Assembly: GCA_035295165.1 (NCBI GenBank)
Contig: DATGJN010000031.1
Coordinates: forward strand, 1-40,708
DNA from: a bacterium
GTDB lineage: Bacteria; Sysuimicrobiota; Sysuimicrobiia; Sysuimicrobiales; Segetimicrobiaceae
Reading direction: 5' to 3'
Length of the DNA: 40,708 bases
This document shows positions 32,899 to 40,708 of this stretch, piece by piece. A model generated the notes under the pieces. It was given only the letters and a program-made list of their open reading frames with translations. It searched no databases and was not told the DNA's origin. The first letter of the stretch is position 1. The number at the start of each line of letters is the position of its first letter. Made by a program: the position numbers and the translations under genes.

Positions 32899-33764
32899 GC
32901 CTCGCACGGAGTTCACCGATGCTGGACCGCCGCTCGGCGAAACTCAATCAGGCGATTCTCCAGGTCATCGCCGCCAGCCCCCGGCCGATTGGCCAAGGTG
33001 CCATCAACTTTGCGCTGCGGAGGCGCGGTCTCTCCGTCAGCATCCCTACGGTCGGGCGAAGGTTACAAGAACTTCAATTCGAGGGGCTGGTGGAACGGCA
33101 TGGTGTTGAAGGACGCGTGCTCACCAGTCGCGGGCTCGCCTTGTTGGGGCAGCTCAACGCCGACGCGCGCTTGCAGAGTTCAGGCGATGCGTTGCTCAAC
33201 CTACTGCGACGCGGCGACCGGGCGCACTTGCTAGAGTTTCTGTCGGCGCGCCGTGTGATCGAGGGAGAGATCGCGGCGCTCGCCGCGGTGCACGCGTCGG
33301 CCTCTGCTATCCGCAAGATGGACGAACTGTTGGCGAAGCACGCCGCCAGCATCAATCGTGGGGAGTTGGGTCTCGCGGAGGACGTTTCCTTTCACCACGA
33401 AATCGCCAGGGCATCGCAGAATCGGGTGCTGTTTTCGCTGGTGCGCCTACTGCGGGATCACCAGCGCTACAATCTGCTCACGGCCGCGATGCGCACGGCC
33501 GTCGGAAGTCGGCGCATCGTGGATCACCAGGCCATTCTGACGGCGATCCGCGCGCACGATCCGTGGGCCGCCCGCCAGGCCATGGTCGACCATTTGCAGA
33601 GAGTTGCGGACGACATGAACCGCTACTGGGATCGGTGGGTGAGCAACCGGCCGGGTCTCACGCGCGAGGCACGGCGCGCTGCGCAAAAGGCCGATCGGCC
33701 TGCCGCCGTCCGGCCCAGCGTAACACCTCGCGGACGGGCGTCGGGCGCAGTGCGAGGGCTCTGA
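32895..33764 (+). CDS. FCD-domain regulator with NrpR-like winged helix
   Basis: 289 aa from the ATG at 32895, overlapping the HyuB stop by four bases. Residues about 12-80 (LNQAILQVIAASPRPIGQGA, SIPTVGRRLQELQFEGLVER, GRVLTSRGLALL) form a winged helix of the NrpR N-terminal type instead of the usual GntR type. Residues about 105-250 are an FCD ligand-binding domain (EFLSARRVIEGEIAALAAVH, AEDVSFHHEIARASQNRVLF, HQAILTAIRAHDPWAARQAM) with the His/Asp metal or ligand site. The basic tail is disordered. It probably senses the operon's substrate and controls the promoter at 21107. Confidence 0.8.
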   Translation: MSLARSSPMLDRRSAKLNQAILQVIAASPRPIGQGAINFALRRRGLSVSIPTVGRRLQELQFEGLVERHGVEGRVLTSRGLALLGQLNADARLQSSGDALLNLLRRGDRAHLLEFLSARRVIEGEIAALAAVHASASAIRKMDELLAKHAASINRGELGLAEDVSFHHEIARASQNRVLFSLVRLLRDHQRYNLLTAAMRTAVGSRRIVDHQAILTAIRAHDPWAARQAMVDHLQRVADDMNRYWDRWVSNRPGLTREARRAAQKADRPAAVRPSVTPRGRASGAVRGL

Positions 33765-34918
33765 TGTCGCGCAGCGGTCGCCGGGTGGTGGTCGTCGGCG
33801 CTGGGATCGTCGGTGCGGCATGTGCATATTACCTGGCACGCGCCGGACATAGGGTCACGGTGTTCGACACCGGAGAGATCGGTGGGGAAACCACGGCCGC
33901 GTCCGGCTCGGCGGTGCTCGATCAGACCAAGGGCTCGCCGTTTCTGTTGGAGCTGAATCTGCGAAGCAAAGCGCTGTTCGGGGAACTGAAACGCGATCTC
34001 GAGATCCCTTACCGGGTCGACGGCAGCTATGTCCTCTTTCGAGATGCGGAGGAGGAACGGTTCCTACTCGATCGGGTGGCGTGGCTTCAGGCGCAGGACG
34101 TTCATATCGATCTCCTCACCAAAGCCGAAGTCGCATCGCGGATTGCCGGTGTAGCCGACGATGTCCAGGGGGCGACGTATGCGCCCCAGGACGCGGAAGC
34201 TCCACCTCGCGAGACCTGTCAGGCCATCGCAGCGGGAGCGACGCGGCTCGGTGCGGTTTTCCACACTGGGACGTCCGTCGTTGGCTTCGACGTCGCCGCG
34301 GACGGCATCAGGGCGGTGCGCACTCCGTTCGGCGACACACCCTGCGATGAGGCGGTGATAGCCGCCGGCCCGTGGACCCGACAGCTTGTCGCCAAGCTTG
34401 GGGTAAGCGTGCCGATGCGACCGCAGAAGGGAGAACTCCTGTTTACCGATCCCGTTGGCCCCTGTCTTCGCGGGCGCGTGCTGTCCGGCCGGTATCTGAT
34501 GAACAAAGTCGACTCCGGGACCAGCGCAGACGGGTTTTCCGCGGGGTTGGTCGTCGGGCAAGAACCCGACGGACGCATCAAGATCGGCTCCACAAGAGAG
34601 TGGGCGGAGTTTGACTGTACACCGACCGTGCGTGCCCGTGAGCGGCTACTGGACGAGGTGGCCCGATACATGCCGGGGGTAGCGACCCTGCCTATAAATG
34701 CGCAGACGGTCGGGTTGCGCCCGTACAGCCTCCTGAAACGGCCCATCGTTGCACGCGTGCGCAAGCCGGCGGGCCTCGTATTGGCGTGTGGGCACGGGGG
34801 CGACGGGCTCGCTTTTGCGCCGGTGACAGGGTGGCTCGTTGCACAGATCGTGTCCGGTATTGCCACCGAACTCGAAAGCCACTTAACGCTGACCGCGCAT
34901 GAGGAGAGTGTCGGGTAA
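33764..34918 (+). CDS. FAD-dependent oxidoreductase (DAO/sarcosine oxidase type)
   Basis: 384 aa. An N-terminal Rossmann motif binds FAD (VVVGAGIVGAACAYYLARAG, acidic end at VFD). The rest follows the DAO family: GSAVLDQTKGS, DGSYVLFRDAEEERFL, VIAAGPWTRQL in the second FAD-contact region, PQKGELLFTD and the C-terminal GLRPYSLLKRPIV with HGGDGLAFAPVTG. The family oxidises sarcosine, glycine and D-amino acids. In this operon it could oxidise the amino acid released after ring opening. The start overlaps the regulator stop by one base. Confidence 0.88.
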   Translation: MSRSGRRVVVVGAGIVGAACAYYLARAGHRVTVFDTGEIGGETTAASGSAVLDQTKGSPFLLELNLRSKALFGELKRDLEIPYRVDGSYVLFRDAEEERFLLDRVAWLQAQDVHIDLLTKAEVASRIAGVADDVQGATYAPQDAEAPPRETCQAIAAGATRLGAVFHTGTSVVGFDVAADGIRAVRTPFGDTPCDEAVIAAGPWTRQLVAKLGVSVPMRPQKGELLFTDPVGPCLRGRVLSGRYLMNKVDSGTSADGFSAGLVVGQEPDGRIKIGSTREWAEFDCTPTVRARERLLDEVARYMPGVATLPINAQTVGLRPYSLLKRPIVARVRKPAGLVLACGHGGDGLAFAPVTGWLVAQIVSGIATELESHLTLTAHEESVG

Positions 34919-36033
34919 TGCGCATTGTGGACGTGGAAGTCATCCCTTACCAGATCCCCAATCGTGAGCTCCACCACATCGCGACGCTGACCCTCTCGGC
35001 GTTGGACAACGTAATAGTGCGGATCCGTACCGACGAGGGCATCGATGGCGTCGGCGAGGCGGTCAGTGAACCCAAGTGGAACTCGACCGTACGCGAAGCG
35101 CACGCAGACGTGCTCCGACACTATCTCGCGCCAGTATTGATCGGCATGAACCCGTTCGACATTGCGGTGATCTGGCAGAAGATGAACCAGATTGTGAACG
35201 GTCACTATTCTGCGAAGGCCGGCATCGACCTCGCTCTCTATGATGTCGTCGGAAAGGCCCTTCGGCTCCCGCTATGGCGATTGCTTGGCGGAGCCCTACG
35301 TACGCGCATCGATGTCGAAGGGCCCGGATTCGGGATCGGTTTCATGGAGCCGCGGGCGGCGGCCGAGTTTGCTCTGCAGGCTGTCAGGAAGGGCTGCCGG
35401 CAGATAGAAGTCAAATGCGGACATCCGTCTGGTTGGCGCCGAGACGTCACGGCCGTGCGTGCGGTCAGGGAGGCCTGTGGCCCAGGGATCAGCCTGAAGC
35501 TTGATCTGACCGAAGCCTACACGTTCAAGTCCGCGATGGAGGCCCTTCCGCAATTCAAGGAGCTCGGGGTCGACTGGGTGGAACAGCCTCTGCCTCGCCA
35601 TCAGCTCGCGGATCTTGCGCGGCTGCGAAACAGCGCGCCCGTGGGGATCATGCTAGAGGAGAGCGTCGGTCACGCTGCGGACGTGCTCCGCATCGCTGAG
35701 CTCGGCGCCGCCGATGCCGTCCACGTAAAGGTGCCAATGCTCGGGGGCATCACGATGAGCCGGCAGATCATGGTTGTGTGCGAAGCCGCGGGCCTGGGCG
35801 TTCAATCCGGAAGTTCCACTCCGTCAGGGATTGGGCTGTCCGCGGTGCACCAGCTTGCCGCTGTCGTGCCCAACCTGGTAAGAGGATGCCATGGCTCTCC
35901 GCTAGCTCGGGCGGTAGACGATGTTGTGATCGAACCGGTCGACGCCTACGCCGCAACGATCGAACTGACTGAGACCCCCGGTCTTGGAATCGAAGTGGAT
36001 TGGGCCAAGGTGGAAAAGTACAGGGTTCACTGA
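34918..36033 (+). CDS. Enolase-superfamily enzyme (mandelate racemase/muconate lactonizing type)
   Basis: 371 aa. An N-terminal capping domain (about 1-125) precedes the barrel. Metal ligands are Asp196 (LKLDLTEA), Glu222 (VEQPLP) and Glu247/248 (LEESV). The second catalytic Lys is Lys271 (VHVKVPMLGG). The KxK motif reads Glu164-Val-Lys166, so the first Lys is lost while the usual base, Lys166, remains. Members racemise or epimerise acids, including N-acyl amino acids and dipeptides. The ATG overlaps the upstream stop by one base (TAATG). Confidence 0.85.
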   Translation: MRIVDVEVIPYQIPNRELHHIATLTLSALDNVIVRIRTDEGIDGVGEAVSEPKWNSTVREAHADVLRHYLAPVLIGMNPFDIAVIWQKMNQIVNGHYSAKAGIDLALYDVVGKALRLPLWRLLGGALRTRIDVEGPGFGIGFMEPRAAAEFALQAVRKGCRQIEVKCGHPSGWRRDVTAVRAVREACGPGISLKLDLTEAYTFKSAMEALPQFKELGVDWVEQPLPRHQLADLARLRNSAPVGIMLEESVGHAADVLRIAELGAADAVHVKVPMLGGITMSRQIMVVCEAAGLGVQSGSSTPSGIGLSAVHQLAAVVPNLVRGCHGSPLARAVDDVVIEPVDAYAATIELTETPGLGIEVDWAKVEKYRVH

Positions 36034-36118
36034 GGCTGCGTGGTGCGGTGTCGCCGGCGGCCGGGCGATCATACGGGGCGTGGATCCTACGAGGGCGCGA
36101 CATTAGGAGGGAGCAAGC

Positions 36119-36910
36119 GTGGTCGTGAGCCTGCGCGATAGGAAGGTAATCGTCACTGGCGCCAGCAAGGGGCTGGGACGCGCGATTGCCGAGACCCTTG
36201 CGTCGCTAGGGGCGCAGCTAGCGATCTGCGCCCGTTCCACAGACTTGCTTGGAGAGGTCGCCGACGCGATCGAGGCGCGAGGTGGCGTGCGCCCGTTCTG
36301 TCAGACGGTGGACCTGTGTCGCGGCGCGGTGATTGAGTCCTTTGTCTCCGAGTCGGTGGAAGCATTGGGCGGGCTAAACACCTTGGTGAACCTATCGGGC
36401 GGGCCTCGACACGGTAGATTCGCGGACCTCTCTGACGCGGACTATCAACACTATTTTGAGCTGGGATTTCTCAGCAACGTGCGCGTCACACGTGCCGCGC
36501 TGCCGTACCTGAAGGCGGCTGGAGCGGGCGCGATCGTCAACATCCTGAGCATTAGTGTCAAACAGCCGCTCGAAGGGGTGCTCTTGGCAAATTCAGTGCG
36601 CATGGGGCTGTTGGGACTAGCCAAGACGCTTGCCGATGAGCTTGCACCGCTTGGCATCCGAGTTAACAACGTGTGCCCCGGCTCCATTCTCACGGAAACC
36701 AGCAATGAGCTTACGCGACAAGGTGCGGCGCGCCAGGGCATCAGTTTTGAGGAGGCGATGGCCAGGCGCATTAGTAGAGTTCCGCTTGGCAGGATGGGAC
36801 AGCCAACGGACGTCGCAAACCTGGTCGCGTTTCTCGTGTCCGATGCGGCGGAGTTTATAACGGGGACGACGACTCAAGTCGACGGCGGGATCGTACGCGG
36901 AATGTTCTAG
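36119..36910 (+). CDS. SDR-family protein lacking the YxxxK motif
   Basis: 263 aa from the GTG at 36119, preceded by AGGAGGG. It has the nucleotide-binding TGASKGLG (13-20), the NLSGG motif, serine at ILSIS, and the C-terminal NNVCPGSILTET and GTTTQVDGG. At the catalytic position the family's Tyr-x-x-x-Lys is Ala157-x-x-x-Arg161 (LLANSVRMGLLGLAKTL). A group of FabG-like proteins shares this loss. Dehydrogenase activity is therefore uncertain. It is the last gene of the operon, 85 bases after the enolase-type gene. Confidence 0.85.
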   Translation: MVVSLRDRKVIVTGASKGLGRAIAETLASLGAQLAICARSTDLLGEVADAIEARGGVRPFCQTVDLCRGAVIESFVSESVEALGGLNTLVNLSGGPRHGRFADLSDADYQHYFELGFLSNVRVTRAALPYLKAAGAGAIVNILSISVKQPLEGVLLANSVRMGLLGLAKTLADELAPLGIRVNNVCPGSILTETSNELTRQGAARQGISFEEAMARRISRVPLGRMGQPTDVANLVAFLVSDAAEFITGTTTQVDGGIVRGMF

Positions 36911-36979
36911 TGCTACCGTGAACACCCGACGCCTACCCCTCCGTGGTCGAACCCGACGATTCTACCCGGGTGGTTAGCC

Positions 36980-37354
36980 CTAATCGAGATGCTCGGAGCG
37001 GGGGCCGAGTTTCTCGTAGACAATCCGGGCCGTGCCGTCGTCGTCCTCGTCGAGGTCGACGAGGTAACAGTCGATCCCTAACTTGGCAAGGGTGTAGAGG
37101 ATCCGCTTTTGCTCACGTCTGAGCCGGTGCGAGCGTTTGGCGCGGACGACGAAGCAGGCGAACCGGCCGCCCTTGACGCTCCACCAGCCGCAGAAGTCCG
37201 ACCAGCCTCGGAAAGCGAGCCGCCAGCCCTGTGTTTCGAGCAGCTCGACCACCTTCCGTTCGATCCGGTTCTTGCGCTCCCGGCGCGGCTCGCGGTGCAC
37301 GCGCGTGCACTCCTCGATGGCTGTGTCCCCTAACGAATGGGTGGGCACGCTCAT
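36980..37354 (-). CDS. VRR-NUC/PD-(D/E)XK-like protein
   Basis: 124 aa from the ATG at 37354, with GGAGGTG upstream; a longer frame to 37555 covers intergenic sequence. ERKVVELLETQGWRLAFRGW, SDFCGWWSVKGGRFACFVVR, AKRSHRLRREQKRILYTLAK and GIDCYLVDLD follow the order of VRR-NUC-type nuclease domains (Glu helix, Asp strand, E-x-K strand, Gln-helix). The E-x-K is R-A-K here, so catalysis is doubtful. It is convergent with the catabolic operon. A TATCAT -10 box lies near 37390 on this strand, without a good -35. Confidence 0.55.
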   Translation of the reverse strand: MSVPTHSLGDTAIEECTRVHREPRRERKNRIERKVVELLETQGWRLAFRGWSDFCGWWSVKGGRFACFVVRAKRSHRLRREQKRILYTLAKLGIDCYLVDLDEDDDGTARIVYEKLGPRSEHLD

Positions 37355-37674
37355 GCGACACCTCCGGTGCAAATTGATCGCGGTCATGATAACATTGCGG
37401 GGGAACCTTAGGAGGGGGTGTGGGGTTGTCTGGCTCGTGTTGAGATTTTGACAGGTTTGTGTGTGTACACGTCCGGACCCGCTCTCGTTGATCTCGTCAT
37501 GGCATGAGATGCGCGGGCGGGGAAGGTGAGGGCGTGGGAGAGGGAACCTTGACACGGTGTGCGCACGCAGGCGTCCTTGACCCGATTTTTCGTCCCGATC
37601 TGCCCATCCCGCGGCGGGGGCCGAGCGCGCGAGCCTGAGCGCAGTGGGCGTGCGTTCTGTCGAGCGGGTGGACG
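37355..37674. other. Gene-free stretch
   Basis: No gene with a ribosome site on either strand. It contains a GT-rich tract (GTTTGTGTGTGTACACG near 37454) and a -10-like box for the leftward gene at 37354. No terminator was recognised. Confidence 0.4.
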
Positions 37675-38205
37675 CTAGGATTTACCGCCCCGAGCACGGA
37701 CGATTGCGCGGACCTGGCTGGAGATCACGCGGCGCTGCTGGACTAAGGCCGTCGCAACCGCCTCGACCGCCGACCAGAAGGCGCGCAGTTGGTCGCGGCA
37801 CGAAGCGATGGCGACGTCACAGCGGCAATGCTGGGCCGCCTCGTCGCGCGGATGCAGGGCATCGAGCATCCGCACAATGTTCTGGCGATCGCCCTCCATC
37901 CCCGCGAGCCACGAAGGGGGAGGTGTCCTCGGTCCCGCTGCCTGCTGCTCCGCGGCGAGATCCTCGGCGATCTTCCCGGCCAGATAGACTCGGAGATGCG
38001 CGTCGAGCCCATCCACGAACGCGGAGTCCCCTCGGCTGCCCCGGAATCTCCGTGAGCCTTCCGGTCCATAGACGATCGCTCCACCACCGGACGACCCGTC
38101 AGGTTCCACGATGATCTCGACCGCCTCGAAGGGAATGTTGAGCAGGACAGCCATGATTTGGCGCCTGAGTAGTCCATGTCGACTGTATCGGGCGAAGGCG
38201 CGCAT
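37675..38205 (-). CDS. M41-peptidase-related protein without HEXXH
   Basis: 176 aa. MAVLLNIPFEAVEIIVEPDG, VYLAGKIAEDLAAEQQAAG, EGDRQNIVRMLDAL and AVEAVATALVQQRRVISSQ match the order of FtsH-type peptidase-like proteins of about this size. They normally begin with HEAGHA just before the AVLLNIPF segment. Here that place reads HGLLRRQI, and no other frame restores the motif, so it is probably not a working protease. The start is uncertain (ATG at 38205, weak ribosome site). It could be a decaying gene. Confidence 0.5.
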   Translation of the reverse strand: MRAFARYSRHGLLRRQIMAVLLNIPFEAVEIIVEPDGSSGGGAIVYGPEGSRRFRGSRGDSAFVDGLDAHLRVYLAGKIAEDLAAEQQAAGPRTPPPSWLAGMEGDRQNIVRMLDALHPRDEAAQHCRCDVAIASCRDQLRAFWSAVEAVATALVQQRRVISSQVRAIVRARGGKS

Positions 38206-38471
38206 GAGTGTATGCTACTTCGACTCTTAGATCCCGGCCTGCCAGTCGCTGGCGAAACAGAACGGGCTCGCCTGGGCGCGTCTCCGACAAGAACCAGGTA
38301 CAAGGCGGTAAGCAACGCAAGCGGCAGACGACGCATCATCTCTCCCCATGTTGACGACCACCGTTTCTCGGCGCGTGTCTCACGGATGAGGTGCGCGCCG
38401 ACACGCGGACTGGTGCCGAGACGTTTGCCGCAATCGCCTCCCTTGCCCGCTGCCATTGTACTCTGGGAGCA

Positions 38472-40382
38472 TCAGTCATCGTGCCACAATGCAATCGGTA
38501 CGTTTGGCAGATCCGTGAGGAATGGTGTAAGATGTCGCGTTGTCTTGCCTGACGTCGGCCCGGTGTAGGCTTGCGGGCCTCGTCGATCATTGCAGAATGT
38601 CATGTACAGGAATCGTCGGGCGCGGGTCATTGAAACATAGAGCAGTCGTCGCGCGTCATCTGCTTCCGCCTTCGTCTCCGCGTGTCCAGGTACCGATTCG
38701 TTCTCGGCGGCGACGATGAATACAGCTTCCGCCGTGAGTCCCTTCGCTTGGTGCATAGTCATGAGGGACACTGCATCGGAAACTGGGGCGTCACGTTCAG
38801 TGTCCTCGCCTAGCGACGTGCCAAGGACTTTGAGTAGGGTGTCCAATGAGTCAGGTTCTGTTTCACTGACAAGCGTCCGAAAGATCGTGAGGACTTCCTC
38901 CCGCATGTTTGCGTCATCGATTGTTGATGCCGCGATCTCCGTCAAGGCGGCGCCAAGATCATCACTCTCTCCCGAGAGGTGGGGAAGGCCCATCACCAAC
39001 GTTCTGATTGTAGCCACTTCCGTCGCGACGGCTCCCGCCTTCGATCTCACAACTGGACCAATTTCATCGAGTACCTGTCCAAAGCGTCGTCCCTGTGTGC
39101 GGGCGTATTGGTACATTCGCATCAGCGTCTCGTCTCCGATGCCGTTCGGCCGTTCTTTCAACAACGTCCGCCAGCCGAGGCTATCTGTGGGATCGCTAAT
39201 CAGACGCAACGTGGCAACGAACTGGCGACCGGGATGTTTTGGGCTGTTAAGGGCAGCGAGAGGATCCGTTTTCGTGAGCACGGGGATGCCGCGGGCTGCC
39301 AGAGCTTCACGGATCGGCTCCGAAAACACGCCATTACGGTCCGACCGAAACAAAATCAGAATGTCGCGGGGTCTGACGCCGTTTGCGATCAGCCTCTCGC
39401 ATAACGTAACGGTGGCTCGCGTCTCCTGACTATTATCTGAAAAACGGTACAAGCGCACGTCGCCTTCCTCCGCACCTTCTCGGGGCACGAGCTCTTTTTC
39501 AAGGCGGTCGGGGTCTTGTCGCGCGACGTGAAGCGCCGCGCGAAGGATGTTGCGCGCACATCGGTGACAGACGCGCAGTGTCAAGGGAGCGGCTCCCTCG
39601 AAGTCCTCCGTGAATCTTCGTATTCCCGTAGGATCTGCGAACCGAAATCCATAGATGCTTTGGTCATCGTCGCCTGCCGAATATACGTGTGCGCCCATCG
39701 CCGCCAGTCGGCGGACGATAGCTTGATCGCAAGCATTAAGATCTTGATACTCATCTACCAGCAACTCCGTTGGCCGATCGATCCGGATATCACGCTGTTC
39801 GAGCGCGTTCTTGAGCTGATAGACGAGCTCACCGCGTAGCGTGTAACCGAACACTGCGCGATGCTCCCGCCACGCGCCCAGGAACCGGGGATGGTCTCGC
39901 TCAAACGCGGCACCCCACTCCGGGACATCGGCCCTCAGTGACTCCCAGTCGTTCGAGAGCAGATGGAAGAGGTGCTGGACATCGCGGATCTTGAGTTCAA
40001 GAATTTGCGCGAGATCTTCTTCGATCACCCACCTCTGTTCGTAGTCGTCGGCGATACGAATCGGCTGCGGGACCGCGGCGTGCTCGGAGTTCCTGAGTAG
40101 CTGCCGGAGCGCAAAGCCATGCAGCGTTGAGACTCGAGGCAGGGGTACGTCGGCCCCAAGATTGTTACGCAGCCGTGAGCGCAACTCAGCTGCAGCGGCG
40201 CGCGTGAAAGTCAGGATTAGGATTTCTTCGGGGTTGATTCCTGCGTCTCGCACGAGGATTTGTGCGCGATGCGTCATTACCTGAGTCTTGCCAGTGCCTG
40301 GCCCTGCCAGCAACCGAGCATGTCCACCTCGATACTCAGCGCCCGCACGCTGTTCGTCGGTGAACGTGTCGTCCGACGGCAT
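38472..40382 (-). CDS. UvrD/Rep-family superfamily 1 DNA helicase
   Basis: 636 aa, slightly shorter than typical UvrD/PcrA. The helicase motifs are all present: Q-motif (FTDEQRAGA), Walker A GPGTGKT (27-33), Ia (ILTFTRAAAAELR), II (LLVDEYQD), III (AGDDDQSIYGFR), IV (ILILFRSDRN), V (SLMTMHQAKGLTAEAVFIV) and VI (RRLLYVSMTRAR). It unwinds DNA 3' to 5' with ATP, in repair or recombination. GGGGGGTGGG precedes the ATG. It stands alone; no OLD-family nuclease gene is adjacent. Confidence 0.93.
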   Translation of the reverse strand: MPSDDTFTDEQRAGAEYRGGHARLLAGPGTGKTQVMTHRAQILVRDAGINPEEILILTFTRAAAAELRSRLRNNLGADVPLPRVSTLHGFALRQLLRNSEHAAVPQPIRIADDYEQRWVIEEDLAQILELKIRDVQHLFHLLSNDWESLRADVPEWGAAFERDHPRFLGAWREHRAVFGYTLRGELVYQLKNALEQRDIRIDRPTELLVDEYQDLNACDQAIVRRLAAMGAHVYSAGDDDQSIYGFRFADPTGIRRFTEDFEGAAPLTLRVCHRCARNILRAALHVARQDPDRLEKELVPREGAEEGDVRLYRFSDNSQETRATVTLCERLIANGVRPRDILILFRSDRNGVFSEPIREALAARGIPVLTKTDPLAALNSPKHPGRQFVATLRLISDPTDSLGWRTLLKERPNGIGDETLMRMYQYARTQGRRFGQVLDEIGPVVRSKAGAVATEVATIRTLVMGLPHLSGESDDLGAALTEIAASTIDDANMREEVLTIFRTLVSETEPDSLDTLLKVLGTSLGEDTERDAPVSDAVSLMTMHQAKGLTAEAVFIVAAENESVPGHAETKAEADDARRLLYVSMTRARRFLYMTFCNDRRGPQAYTGPTSGKTTRHLTPFLTDLPNVPIALWHDD

Positions 40383-40496
40383 GTCCCACCCCCCGATCAG
40401 AACCGCCCGATCTGAACATGATCCTCCAGACTACTAAAGAACTGCCCGTGGAGACTGTGCTATAGACGCCATCGATTTAGCGGATGGAAACCTCTG

Positions 40497-40708
40497 TCAC
40501 AGAGGGAGATTGATCAGTCCGGGCAGGACGTAGTGTCCGGAGGCGTCGAGCCACTGCTCGTCTGGCGACCGCGTGTACCCGTCGCGGCGTCCCACATAGA
40601 TGATCCGGCCGCCCTGCCAGACGACCAGGCCGTCGTCGTGAATGCGATCCTGTTCGTCGCATGTGACCACCGTGCCGCCCGAGATCGCCCGCCGCACGTC
40701 ACGGCTGT
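40497..40708 (-). pseudogene. Truncated amidohydrolase, N-terminal part
   Basis: The frame is open to the window edge and encodes the N-terminal beta domain of amidohydrolase-superfamily enzymes (AISGGTVVTCDEQDRIHDDG, then VWQGGRIIYVG, WLDASGHYVLPGLIN). The family continues GLINxHxH, the metal-binding pair, but here it stops after GLINLPL. Only 114 bases separate it from the helicase gene, so the catalytic barrel is gone. It looks like a decayed gene; the true start may lie beyond 40708. Confidence 0.65.

Noticed and set aside
37743-38339. Leftward frame starting at a good ribosome site with a signal-like N-terminus (MMRRLPLALLTALYLVLVGD)
   Set aside because: After about 25 residues it becomes Ser/Arg-rich shadow sequence of the M41-like gene; a decayed secreted-protein start remains possible.
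38472-40382. Gabija-type defence system (GajB-like helicase)
   Set aside because: The UvrD helicase has no OLD-family GajA partner on either side within the window.
1-40708. CRISPR arrays, insertion-sequence transposases, rRNA genes
   Set aside because: No regularly spaced repeats, no transposase motifs and no rRNA sequence were seen.

Overview
A high-GC bacterial window with strong Shine-Dalgarno sites (GGAGG/GGGAGG) in front of most genes. Nothing here identifies the genus. The gene content (Tat-exported solute-binding protein, hydantoinase A/B cluster, creatinase-like M24 protein) would suit a soil or thermal environmental bacterium.

Positions 1-17995 are the right-hand part of an integrated mobile element. 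The left edge lies inside a tyrosine integrase gene, and the right edge is a 50-nt tRNA-Ala(TGC) 3' half (anticodon stem to CCA) that has no 5' half, as expected of an attR site. From left to right: integrase (+); a small membrane protein and a small secreted protein; a leftward replication operon (excisionase-like protein, Prim-Pol, three overlapping or closely spaced small genes, two further genes) read from a good promoter through a hairpin-rich leader with an intrinsic terminator; a rightward block (two secreted proteins, excisionase-like HTH protein, beta-rich structural-like protein, zinc-ribbon protein and others); a secreted trypsin-like protease; a GIY-YIG protein with a membrane partner; a three-gene cassette of a two-helix membrane protein, an AbiU2/HEPN-like protein and a 100-aa protein; a small serine recombinase; a two-helix DUF4760-like protein; and a primase-associated ATPase/helicase reading leftward from a second long hairpin-rich leader beside attR. 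No capsid, terminase, relaxase or type IV secretion gene is visible, so the element is a replicative integrative element or satellite of unclear class.

Positions 18000-18737 hold a remnant of another mobile-element gene. From 18738 the DNA looks chromosomal. An asparaginase-like gene and a creatinase-like M24 gene run left. Divergently, from a TTGACA-17-TACGAT promoter, about 15.6 kb of tightly packed genes run right: a polyamine-type ABC transporter (binding protein, ATPase, two permeases), an M20 peptidase, HyuA, two different HyuB paralogues, an FCD-domain regulator with an unusual DNA-binding domain, a FAD-dependent amine/amino-acid oxidase, an enolase-superfamily enzyme and an SDR protein. 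Together they suggest uptake and breakdown of an amide, hydantoin or methylated guanidine/amino compound. Several of the enzymes have altered catalytic residues.

From 36980 to the end all genes read left: a VRR-NUC-like protein, an M41-peptidase relative without HEXXH, a UvrD-type helicase, and the start of an amidohydrolase gene cut short before its metal-binding motif.
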